Assembly (NCBI RefSeq): GCF_000429985.1
Contig: NZ_KE387014.1
Location: 263,524 to 327,523, forward strand
Direction: 5' to 3'
Source: Maridesulfovibrio bastinii DSM 16055
GTDB lineage: Bacteria > Desulfobacterota > Desulfovibrionia > Desulfovibrionales > Desulfovibrionaceae
DNA: 64,000 nucleotides
Below, piece after piece: positions 9,259 through 17,663 of the stretch. How positions within the stretch are numbered: position 1 is the stretch's first letter; every line of letters begins with the position of its first letter. The position numbers and the translations under genes are program-made. The notes beneath the pieces were generated by a model, which did no database searches, was not told the DNA's origin, and saw nothing but the letters and a program-made list of their open reading frames with translations.

Positions 9259-10002
9259 TTAAAAGGCACAAAACATCCCTCCTATCCGCGAGCAGAGCAT
9301 TTCCACAAACTCCTGTTTCTTTTCTCTGAGAAACAAATGCCCACCCTCTACAGCAGTTAATGAAAACTGCTTTGTATAAGCACTCCACGCACTCACTTCC
9401 TCAAGGGTGGCTTCAGCATCGTCAGTCCCGTAAAAGGCTTCGATGGGAACAGGTAATTTTTTATGTCCGCCCTCAAACACGTAGGTTTCATCAAGCAGAA
9501 AATCTGACCGCAGTGAAGGCAGCAGAAGTTCCATTAATTCAGGATGATCAGTCAGCACAGCGGTATCAGCAGAATACCTTTTAAGCCCTTCTAAAAACTG
9601 CGGTTGCGGCAGTGCATGAATAGGATAAGGTTCCGGGATATGGGGAGCTTTGCAGGCTGAAACAAGCAGAATTTCAGGCATGCGCAGACCAGCCTTTTCA
9701 ATTTCACGGCACAGTTCAAAAACAATTTTCGCTCCCATGCTGTGACCGAAAAGGACATACGGTCTGTCAAAATAATCCGGCAGACTTTCCATTAGAGATG
9801 AAACAACACTGGAGAGATCAGTGAGAACAGGCTCTCCAAGACGCTCTTCCCTTCCCGGGAGCTGCACAGGACAAAGCTGAACTGAAGACGGTAAAAGAGG
9901 AGCCCAGCTTCTGTATATGGAGGCACCTGCTCCGGCATACGGAACGCAGAAAAATCTAATTTCAGCATTGGAATCAACATCAGCGGCGATAAAGGAACTC
10001 AT
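9259..10002 (-). CDS. Type II thioesterase (YbtT/PchC-like)
   Basis: A 247-residue editing thioesterase of the GrsT family. It has FFCVPYAGAGASIYRSW near the N-terminus, the nucleophile Ser in GHSMGA (about residue 87), an Asp near GTDDA and the catalytic His in VEGGHLFL. Such enzymes hydrolyse wrong or stalled acyl groups from carrier domains of the partner synthetase. Its start codon overlaps the stop of the upstream reductase gene by 4 nt, so translation is probably coupled. A 70-bp gap with AT-rich palindromic sequence separates it from feoA. Confidence 0.92.
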   Translation of the reverse strand: MSSFIAADVDSNAEIRFFCVPYAGAGASIYRSWAPLLPSSVQLCPVQLPGREERLGEPVLTDLSSVVSSLMESLPDYFDRPYVLFGHSMGAKIVFELCREIEKAGLRMPEILLVSACKAPHIPEPYPIHALPQPQFLEGLKRYSADTAVLTDHPELMELLLPSLRSDFLLDETYVFEGGHKKLPVPIEAFYGTDDAEATLEEVSAWSAYTKQFSLTAVEGGHLFLREKKQEFVEMLCSRIGGMFCAF

Positions 10003-11111
10003 ACCTTCTCCTTAAAAAACATTTTAGCTGACAAAGACCTTACGGCTTCGGGCAAATCTCTTGGCGGCGGCGATATTTTTACAAGCCCGGGAGCCCCCAT
10101 CCTCTGCATGCAATCTGTCCATAATGAGCATAAATCATGTTCATAACGCTCCCGATTCGGGAAAGGGTCGTTGCCATTTATTTTCAGGGAGAATTCACCA
10201 AGGGCATGGGCCACAGCCTGCGGCCATTTTTTAAGGACAAGATCATTTAGCGAGATTTGACTATCACCGGCAGCAGATCTGAAAACAGGCTCATCAGCCT
10301 TGGAAGAACCCTCAAGATTAAAGATATCTCCGGGAAAATGGAGTCTGTCAGACCAGATCACCGGCCCGAAAGCACTCATGAGAGTTAAATTTCCAGATGG
10401 AAAACCAACTGTAATTCTATGCAGTATGGATGCATTATTATCAGGGTCATCAGGATCGTAATGATTTTGAATAGAAAGAGTGACTGGAGCCTCAGCTATA
10501 TATCCGCGAATAACTTCATATGGGAATGCTTTTAAAGAGCAGGCATCAAGTATCTTTTTTCCTACAGGGTGGTAGTCATCAAAATCATAAGGTCGTACAG
10601 TTCCAGAGATCATCCCTATAATATCAAGCAGGGAACATAAAACCTGAACACCGCATAAACCATTAATAAAAGATATGGGTTGTTCCTTGCTGATCTTATG
10701 AACTATATCCAGAAAATGCCGTGTTTCAGCGAGATGAACATGATGTGTATTAAGATAATGCACGCATCCTGATTCCTGTGCAGCAGCTCTGCACATTTCC
10801 ACTTCACGCTGGTGCATGGGATGCTCCTGAATAACATGAACACCGCGCCGCAACAGTCTGAGGGCTATATCCGTTCCTGCTCCACCAACGATAGAGGACC
10901 GAATAACAACGCACGCAGCCTTTATGTTTTCAGGTAACTGTTCCGGTTCAGTATAAAGTGGAACATTATATTCAGCAGCCATTTTACGGGAACGTTCGCT
11001 TCCTCTGGCAAGTATTCCAGCCAGCACAAAATCAGGTGAAAGCCTCAAACCTTCTATATAGGCACGTCCGAAACGAGTTCCGCAGCACACAGCAGGCAAT
11101 GCTTCAGGCAT
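9999..11111 (-). CDS. Thiazolinyl imide reductase (YbtU/Irp3/PchG-like)
   Basis: A 370-residue reductase of the Gfo/Idh-like group that reduces one thiazoline ring of the carrier-bound intermediate to a thiazolidine using NADPH. The N-terminal Rossmann segment AVCCGTRFGRAYIEGL is the hallmark of the YbtU/Irp3/PchG set. HVIQEHPMHQREV and the HHVHLAETRHF stretch follow as in that family. The start at 11111 is preferred over 11147: AAAGGAG lies 9 nt upstream and the overlap with the preceding gene falls to 8 nt. It is immediately followed by the type II thioesterase, the same pairing as in yersiniabactin loci. Confidence 0.88.
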   Translation of the reverse strand: MPEALPAVCCGTRFGRAYIEGLRLSPDFVLAGILARGSERSRKMAAEYNVPLYTEPEQLPENIKAACVVIRSSIVGGAGTDIALRLLRRGVHVIQEHPMHQREVEMCRAAAQESGCVHYLNTHHVHLAETRHFLDIVHKISKEQPISFINGLCGVQVLCSLLDIIGMISGTVRPYDFDDYHPVGKKILDACSLKAFPYEVIRGYIAEAPVTLSIQNHYDPDDPDNNASILHRITVGFPSGNLTLMSAFGPVIWSDRLHFPGDIFNLEGSSKADEPVFRSAAGDSQISLNDLVLKKWPQAVAHALGEFSLKINGNDPFPNRERYEHDLCSLWTDCMQRMGAPGLVKISPPPRDLPEAVRSLSAKMFFKEKV

Positions 11112-12201
11112 AATGCAATACTCCTTTGGACGCTGAGCATTTTGCAACGTGATTTTTCTGACTGTCTATAGCGATGCACCCAGATTGTTGCAGTTGCGAT
11201 ATGACCTCCTCAGGTTCCATTATTTCTGCAAAATAATGAACGCCATCAATCTTTCTTTTTAGCTGGGCCTGAATAGCCATACCGGTCATCACACCCATTA
11301 GGGCATTGGCGTCTTCAATAAATACAGACACACTATGCACAGTGCCGTCCTCCATTTCAGCACGGCACAGGAATGAATGACCTTTGCCGAATTCATTCAC
11401 GCAGGACTTTGATGCTTTCATCAGGATTGCAGCAGAATCTATCAAAGAAAGAGAGCCTCCGTGCAGACCGCCTACGGTCGCAAGTGCATTGAGCATATCT
11501 TCACCTATGAAACAATTATGATAATAGAGGGGTATACTGACCATTTTCCGAATCCTGATAATTTCTTCCGATAAATACGAGCAGGCAAAAAATGTCTGTT
11601 TAAAATCAGGCAGTTCTATCAGGTGCGGTTTAGCTGGTTCAGTTTCGGATAAAGAGGCAAGGCGTATGCTGTCGGCATAATCATAGGCTGCGGCATAGCT
11701 GAATTCATCCTTGGCCGCATAATAAATGTCCTGTCTTTTGAGTTTATGGTCAGCCCCATGCAGCAGGTCATGAAACCACAAAGACAAGGTTCCTGAAAAA
11801 CCGGGAACAATGCCTGCACCAAAAATGGCTGAGCTAATTTTTTTATTATCCTCTTCTCGCTCAAAAACAGTACGCATTGCAGCATGGTCTGAGGGGTCAG
11901 TATAAGGAATACCGGCGCGCAGGCATTCTTGAGCTACCGCAGGACCTGTAACGGATGAGGGTCCAGCGCAATTGCAGACAAGGTCACAATTCTTAATAAC
12001 CTCGCGCAGATCATAATTTTTATTACAATCCATATTCCTGATAAAAATTTCATTACCGAATCTCTCCTGCAATTGCAGGAGAGATTCAATATTTCTACCG
12101 GCGGCAATAATCTGTAGTTCAGGATTATTCTGTGACAAAAAATGTATCAATTCTCTGCCGATTGATCCTGAACCACCAATAATTAAAACTTTAGCACTCA
12201 T
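11104..12201 (-). CDS. Saccharopine-dehydrogenase-like NAD(P)-dependent reductase
   Basis: A 365-residue protein with an N-terminal dinucleotide-binding fold (KVLIIGGSGSIGRELI, residues 4-19), then the saccharopine-dehydrogenase-like run CDLVCNCAGPSSVTGPAVAQECLRAG shortened over the active-site loop, and IPYTDPSDH. It overlaps the NRPS stop by 4 nt, so it belongs to the assembly line. A second ring reductase is the natural guess. I recall a reductase of this general family (PchK) in enantio-pyochelin loci, but did not verify it. An opine-type reductive step is an alternative. Family call good; substrate inferred. Confidence 0.75.
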   Translation of the reverse strand: MSAKVLIIGGSGSIGRELIHFLSQNNPELQIIAAGRNIESLLQLQERFGNEIFIRNMDCNKNYDLREVIKNCDLVCNCAGPSSVTGPAVAQECLRAGIPYTDPSDHAAMRTVFEREEDNKKISSAIFGAGIVPGFSGTLSLWFHDLLHGADHKLKRQDIYYAAKDEFSYAAAYDYADSIRLASLSETEPAKPHLIELPDFKQTFFACSYLSEEIIRIRKMVSIPLYYHNCFIGEDMLNALATVGGLHGGSLSLIDSAAILMKASKSCVNEFGKGHSFLCRAEMEDGTVHSVSVFIEDANALMGVMTGMAIQAQLKRKIDGVHYFAEIMEPEEVISQLQQSGCIAIDSQKNHVAKCSASKGVLHYA

Positions 12202-15200
12202 TTTTTTGGCCTGCCTGTAAAAAGGCTCAACTGATCGGCAAGCAGCACAGCTCCCTGACCGTGCATGCTGCTCCAGTGATTTCCGGGTAATTCCTCAACA
12301 GAAACACCACCCAGTGCATTTGTCTTCCAGAACTCACCCATCAACCTGCCAAGTGGAATAAGAAAGGTATCTTCTTCCTTGCGTCTGAACAGAGCCACCC
12401 TGCTCTGCATCGGTTTCGGTATATGGGCATTAACACCCTGAATGCTGTGACTGACGATTTTAAAAATTCCGCTCAGACGGTTGAGTGGCATTGGTCCGCC
12501 ATAAGCAGGAGAATGATTATAAAGATCAAAAGATCTTGCTAAACGCTCTTCCTCGGACATTGCCGCTATCAAGCGACACGCCGCGTAAGTGGAAGAATCC
12601 TGCTTCAAATGACTCAATACGGAACCTTCAAAAATATCGGAACCTTCAGCAGTAACAGCTTTTACGGCTCCGCCTATTTCATGAACATCAATGCCCATTG
12701 AATCAGGAGAAATCCCTATAAGCTGGATAAAGGTCAGATAGGTGAGCAGACTGTCATTTATGGTATATGGAGGCTTGACGGAATTAATGACCGCAACCCC
12801 TGCAACACTGCGTCCCTGCTCTTCCAGAATTCTGGCGGTTTCAAGTGCGACAAGACCTCCCATGCAATATCCGCAGATAAAAGGAGGCGTTGTTTTCTTT
12901 TCCAGAAGCACGGCATTCTGTTCTGCCAGAGAAGTAATCAGCTCGGATGCCGGAATTGAAAGGTATGAATCAACGGAAGCAGGGGTTAAAGCAGAGATAT
13001 TTAAATCATGGTCAATCAATTCAAGGACATCGCTAAACCCTGAAATAGTAGCGGTTCCATCAGGAATAAGAAATAACTCAGGAGAGTTATCTCCGCCTTT
13101 CTGCAAAGAAATCTCAACAACATCGGAAGACTTCTTTTCAGCATTGAGACCTTCATCAGCATTGTTGCCGCCGGAGGCTTCTTCCTTCTTCTGCCGGATG
13201 AATGCGGCCAGAGATCTCATATTAGAGTTTTGAACTGCAAAACGCAGAGTTTCATCCCATCCGAGTATATCGTTGCCGAAAGCATCACGCATTTTTGCCA
13301 CAAGCTGCGTCAAAAGCAGTGAATCTCCACCGACAGCATAAAAATCATCTTCTACTCCGATGTTATCAACCCTGAGCAGTTTTTTGACCATCTCAATCAG
13401 TTCAATTTCAACGGGGTCCAGCAACTCCGCAGAGCTGTCCGTTTTAACTTCAATTCCGGCAGCAGAGGACTTCAAAGCCTTTCGATCTATTTTACCATTG
13501 GAGGTTACCGGTAAAGCAGAAACCAGCTCAAGCTGTGCGGGAACCATGTAATCAGGCAGATTATCCCTGACAGATTTAAGAATATCTTCTTTAGCGGGCA
13601 TGGAATCACTGCCGCCGAAACGGGCAATAAAAACCGTCTGCCCTACTCTGGAAAGCGGGTCACCTTCCTGCGGGAAATAGGAAACTCTATCGGCTCCGGC
13701 CTCTGCCAGCAGTTCAGCCCAGCGACCGGCAGGAAGAAACGGAGAATTTCTTTTTTTACGTTCATCTTCAAAATGATAGAGATCGTTTAAAAACTCCATT
13801 GAAGTCATAACACTCAGATTGTCTCTGGTTGACTCAATGAAAATGAGCCAGCCGCCCGGAGCAAGCAGTCCCCGCAGGTTACGCAGAACATCACCGGCAA
13901 CTACGGCATTGTGCAGAACATTGCTGGCAATAACCACGTTATAACTGCCACGGACAATTCCCTGATCTTCAATCTTTCCGTTTATGTCGAAGGCGACATA
14001 TTCCATAAAAGGATATTCTTTATAGCGCTCGCGAGCCGCATTCAAAAAGAAATTGGAAAGATCGGAATAAGTGTAGTGGCATTTTTCAGCCGGGAGTTCC
14101 GGAATAAGGCTGTTACTGGTTCCGCCGACACCGGCCCCGACTTCAAAAATCCTCATGGGGTTATCACTGGAATGTTTTTCCGAGACAGAAAGGACTGAGG
14201 AAATTATCAGATTGTTCATCAGGTTGCTGGTGAAATTGAACTGCACGGCAACAGCAACATCTGTCCGGCCCTCAGGGTACAAAAGCTGGAGGGGATCAGC
14301 TTTATCAAGCAGCAGCTCTTCAAAATGCATAGCTCCGGTCCGCAACAGGTTCATTAACTCCTGACCATACAGAAAATGCTTATGCATCTGCGCAAGCTCA
14401 TCCCATGCGGCTGTCAGCATACCTTCATCCGCAAAAGAGAGATTTCCGTACATCTGGCCTTTTTTCTCAATAAATCCATAAGCATTGAGAGTATCCAGAA
14501 TACGCCTGAATAGTTGGGAGAATCTTTCCGGAATTTCAAACTCGACCATAAGTTTATCAAAAGAGGACCACTTTTCTTCTGAAAACACGGGCCTGCTGCT
14601 CAAAAATTTTCTTATGGCCATAAGCGCGCCAGTATCCATCTGATCAAAAAAGGCCCGCATTCTGCTTAGATCAGTTTCAGTATTCCATTTTTCAATAACA
14701 GCTGAAGCAGATTGTTTCACGGCCTCCCAGCGGATCAGGTCAGCACTGTTTTCACTGCGTTCAGGAACGGCAAAAGCCATTAAATGCGGATTTCCGGACT
14801 GCTCGCTGTGGACAACCGCAACTGCTTCTTCAATGCCCGGGGAATTTCGAATGCATGTTTCTATTTCGCCAAGCTCAATACGGTGACCACGCACTTTCAC
14901 CTGCGAATCTTTACGGCCTAAAAAAAGAATATTGCCATCGGGATGCATGCACCCGATATCGCCTGTTTTATAAATTCTTTCACCAGTTTCCGGCAAAGTT
15001 ATGAAGGATTCAGCGGTTCTCTCAGAATCATTGAAATAGCCTGAAGCAACACCTTTTCCACCAATATACAATTCACCCGGAACATAATCGGGGCAAGGTT
15101 CAAGCAGATCATTCAGAACATAAAAAGTCTGGTTTGCCAGAGGCTTGCCATAAGGTATGCCGGCCCAGTCAGCAGAGACTTCTGTTATGGGATAATGGAT

Positions 15201-17663
15201 TGACCAGATAGAAGCTTCCGTGGCTCCGCCAAGGCTGTGAATTTCAGTATTTTTAAGATTTCTGCGCGATCTATCAGGAAGTGACAGCGGTATCCTGTCA
15301 CCACTTAACATTGCGATGCGCAGTTGTTCTGGAAACAAACCTGTATTTTCACCATACTCCAGCATCATTTCATACAATGCCGGGACGGAATTCCAGACTG
15401 TTGCTTTAAAACTACGGGCGGCATCAACCCACGCGGCAGGATCTGTAATACCGTGCTGACTGGGAATAACCACGGCCCCGCCTGCGGTAAAAGCTCCGAA
15501 AATATCATAAACAGATAAGTCAAAACTTAATTTTGAAACTGCAAGGACTCTATCCTTCTCTGTTATTCCAAACCGTTCGTTGATATCCAGCAGGGTGTTG
15601 GCTGCCGCATCATGATTGATTACAACGCCCTTTGGTTCCCCTGTAGAGCCTGAAGTATAGATAATATAGGCAGGAGTATCAGCCGGAGCCGTATTGCAAC
15701 CACCTGAAATTTTATCCACTTTATCAACATAAATTAAATCGACACCCTGAAGTGATTTAAAGTGGTCAGCCTGATTTTCCGATATAAGAACAAACCGTAC
15801 TCCAGCCTCATCCAGAATATGCTGCAAACGCTTTTCAGGCCATTTGGGATCGAGCGGTATATAAACACCTCCGGCGCTGAGCACTCCAAGAACTGCTACA
15901 GGCTGCATCCAATTTTTTTCTAAAAGTACCGCAACATTTTCACCGGTTGAAAGACCTTTATCCAGAAGGCTTTTTCCAACACCTCCGCCAAGCTGCTCCA
16001 CTTCGCTGTAGCTTAGCTCCTTATCAGCTGAAAGAACTGCCACGGACTGCGGATTTAAACGGGCCTGACGAGCAAATAATGCATAAAGATTATCGACAGC
16101 GTAATTCTCCACGGTTTCGTTAACTGCGGACCTTACTTCAAGCTGTTGCTGCGGCAGTGGAATATTTAAGGGGTTATCCCATATTTTTTGATCACCGAGC
16201 AGCTCTTTGATCTTCCCGCAAAATGCTGAAAACATATTATTAAGCATTCCCTGAGGGAAGACTTCTTCAAGGCAATCCCACTGAATATGAAGTTCGCCGC
16301 CTACTTCCATAACCTGACAATCCAGCCATAGCTGCGGAGTCTGGCTAATACCGTTAACCATTCTGCCCTGTTTAAAGAACCCGTTTGGATCCTGTCCGGC
16401 ACCAACACCAACAGTATTGGTGAAAACCACCGGCATAAGGACTGTAGAACCTTTTTCACGGCTTAATTCACGAAGTACGCTGACCCCGCCAAATAATCTG
16501 TGGTCCAGATCCTCCCACAGCTGTGCCTGGAGTTCCTTTGCAAATTCGAGAAATGATTCCCCTCTCCTGCGCTTGACTTCAAGCAGATTCACAGAAGTAA
16601 AATCACCCACCAGTTTCATTATATCTTCATGCCATGGAAGACGATTCAACACCGTAAGGTTCAATGCAAAATGACTGGTCGCACTAAAACGACCTACAAC
16701 TTCAGCAAAAACAGCAAGCAGCACTCCGCCAAGTGTCATGTTTTTTTCCGCTGCCAATGTTGAAAGAGCTTCGTAGTCAGTGGAATCAAAAACAGTACGG
16801 CGGCGCACGAAATAAGGTTGTGCAGCTTCTTTGGAAATTACGGGTAAATCAGGGGCGCCGGGGAAGGAACTAATGCGTTTTTTCCAATATTCTCTATCCC
16901 GTTCCCATGCTTCACTGCCGGCAAGCTCTTTTTCAGCGCTAAGCACATCTCTGAAAGTTACATCAAGTGGCTTTAACCGGACTTCTGGATCATTATAAAG
17001 GATACCGAGTTCTTCCATAATGATGCTGATGCTCAGATAATCAGCAATAAGTAAGTCAATGCTCACATGCAGGATGGATTTTTCTAAATTATGCGAAACA
17101 TGCAGATCAAACAGGGGCCACTGCTCTGCGTCAAAATGCTGGTGTGACATCCTGTTGCGGATAGCATCCAATCCTTGTTCATGTTCCTTTTCAGAAAATC
17201 CTGATAAATCTGTTTCCAGAATCTCATAAGCAGGAACAGTATCAAGAATCCGCTGGGTGGCATCAGGCAGAAATACAGCTCTTAACATCGGGTGCCTTTC
17301 AACAAGGCTCTGCCAGCATTTTGTGAGCCGAGCAGTATCAAGGCGTGCAAGTTCAAGCTCAAAATATCCGTGGCAGGAGGTGCCACCATGATTATAGACT
17401 CCTGACCTTCCTACAAAATATGCTCCCTGCAAATCAGTAAGAGGGAAAGGTTTTCCGGCTTCCTCTGCATTATGTTCAAGAACCGGAAGTCCGCTCTCTC
17501 TTTTATCAAGCAGCTCAATAATTTCCGGTTTTACTGCCGCCAGTTCCGCTTTTATTTCTGAAGTTATCACTGATTTAGGGCCGCGAAAGCGCAAGGAGCC
17601 TTCCTCCGCCCACAAAACAACACCTTTCTCTCCAAGAGATGTTACCAGTTCAAGAGCAGTCAT
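12198..17663 (-). CDS. NRPS: docking-Cy-A(with inserted methyltransferase)-PCP-thioesterase (PchF-like)
   Basis: An 1821-residue terminal synthetase. Domains: TubC-type N-terminal docking domain (1-52); heterocyclisation domain (about 70-500) with the DxxxxDxxS motif D203/D208/S211; cysteine-type adenylation domain (about 520-950; core YTSGSTGEPKG near 669, GHRIELGE near 926); inserted SAM methyltransferase (about 990-1350, motif I EVGAGVGGTS at 1174-1183); end of the A domain (NGKIDRKAL, 1389-1397); carrier with GGDSL (Ser1448); thioesterase (about 1520-1821). The A-domain pocket residues read D-L-Y-N-M-S-L-I-W, one change from the textbook Cys code. The TE has GYCMG, so Cys1600 replaces the usual Ser; His1796 is the likely partner. 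It forms the last thiazoline ring, methylates and releases. Start overlaps the upstream stop by 4 nt with a strong GGAGGT site. Confidence 0.93.
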   Translation of the reverse strand: MTALELVTSLGEKGVVLWAEEGSLRFRGPKSVITSEIKAELAAVKPEIIELLDKRESGLPVLEHNAEEAGKPFPLTDLQGAYFVGRSGVYNHGGTSCHGYFELELARLDTARLTKCWQSLVERHPMLRAVFLPDATQRILDTVPAYEILETDLSGFSEKEHEQGLDAIRNRMSHQHFDAEQWPLFDLHVSHNLEKSILHVSIDLLIADYLSISIIMEELGILYNDPEVRLKPLDVTFRDVLSAEKELAGSEAWERDREYWKKRISSFPGAPDLPVISKEAAQPYFVRRRTVFDSTDYEALSTLAAEKNMTLGGVLLAVFAEVVGRFSATSHFALNLTVLNRLPWHEDIMKLVGDFTSVNLLEVKRRRGESFLEFAKELQAQLWEDLDHRLFGGVSVLRELSREKGSTVLMPVVFTNTVGVGAGQDPNGFFKQGRMVNGISQTPQLWLDCQVMEVGGELHIQWDCLEEVFPQGMLNNMFSAFCGKIKELLGDQKIWDNPLNIPLPQQQLEVRSAVNETVENYAVDNLYALFARQARLNPQSVAVLSADKELSYSEVEQLGGGVGKSLLDKGLSTGENVAVLLEKNWMQPVAVLGVLSAGGVYIPLDPKWPEKRLQHILDEAGVRFVLISENQADHFKSLQGVDLIYVDKVDKISGGCNTAPADTPAYIIYTSGSTGEPKGVVINHDAAANTLLDINERFGITEKDRVLAVSKLSFDLSVYDIFGAFTAGGAVVIPSQHGITDPAAWVDAARSFKATVWNSVPALYEMMLEYGENTGLFPEQLRIAMLSGDRIPLSLPDRSRRNLKNTEIHSLGGATEASIWSIHYPITEVSADWAGIPYGKPLANQTFYVLNDLLEPCPDYVPGELYIGGKGVASGYFNDSERTAESFITLPETGERIYKTGDIGCMHPDGNILFLGRKDSQVKVRGHRIELGEIETCIRNSPGIEEAVAVVHSEQSGNPHLMAFAVPERSENSADLIRWEAVKQSASAVIEKWNTETDLSRMRAFFDQMDTGALMAIRKFLSSRPVFSEEKWSSFDKLMVEFEIPERFSQLFRRILDTLNAYGFIEKKGQMYGNLSFADEGMLTAAWDELAQMHKHFLYGQELMNLLRTGAMHFEELLLDKADPLQLLYPEGRTDVAVAVQFNFTSNLMNNLIISSVLSVSEKHSSDNPMRIFEVGAGVGGTSNSLIPELPAEKCHYTYSDLSNFFLNAARERYKEYPFMEYVAFDINGKIEDQGIVRGSYNVVIASNVLHNAVVAGDVLRNLRGLLAPGGWLIFIESTRDNLSVMTSMEFLNDLYHFEDERKKRNSPFLPAGRWAELLAEAGADRVSYFPQEGDPLSRVGQTVFIARFGGSDSMPAKEDILKSVRDNLPDYMVPAQLELVSALPVTSNGKIDRKALKSSAAGIEVKTDSSAELLDPVEIELIEMVKKLLRVDNIGVEDDFYAVGGDSLLLTQLVAKMRDAFGNDILGWDETLRFAVQNSNMRSLAAFIRQKKEEASGGNNADEGLNAEKKSSDVVEISLQKGGDNSPELFLIPDGTATISGFSDVLELIDHDLNISALTPASVDSYLSIPASELITSLAEQNAVLLEKKTTPPFICGYCMGGLVALETARILEEQGRSVAGVAVINSVKPPYTINDSLLTYLTFIQLIGISPDSMGIDVHEIGGAVKAVTAEGSDIFEGSVLSHLKQDSSTYAACRLIAAMSEEERLARSFDLYNHSPAYGGPMPLNRLSGIFKIVSHSIQGVNAHIPKPMQSRVALFRRKEEDTFLIPLGRLMGEFWKTNALGGVSVEELPGNHWSSMHGQGAVLLADQLSLFTGRPKK

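Noticed and set aside
12742-13233. 163-codon plus-strand open frame inside the NRPS gene
   Set aside because: Antisense shadow of the thioesterase and carrier; no ribosome site.
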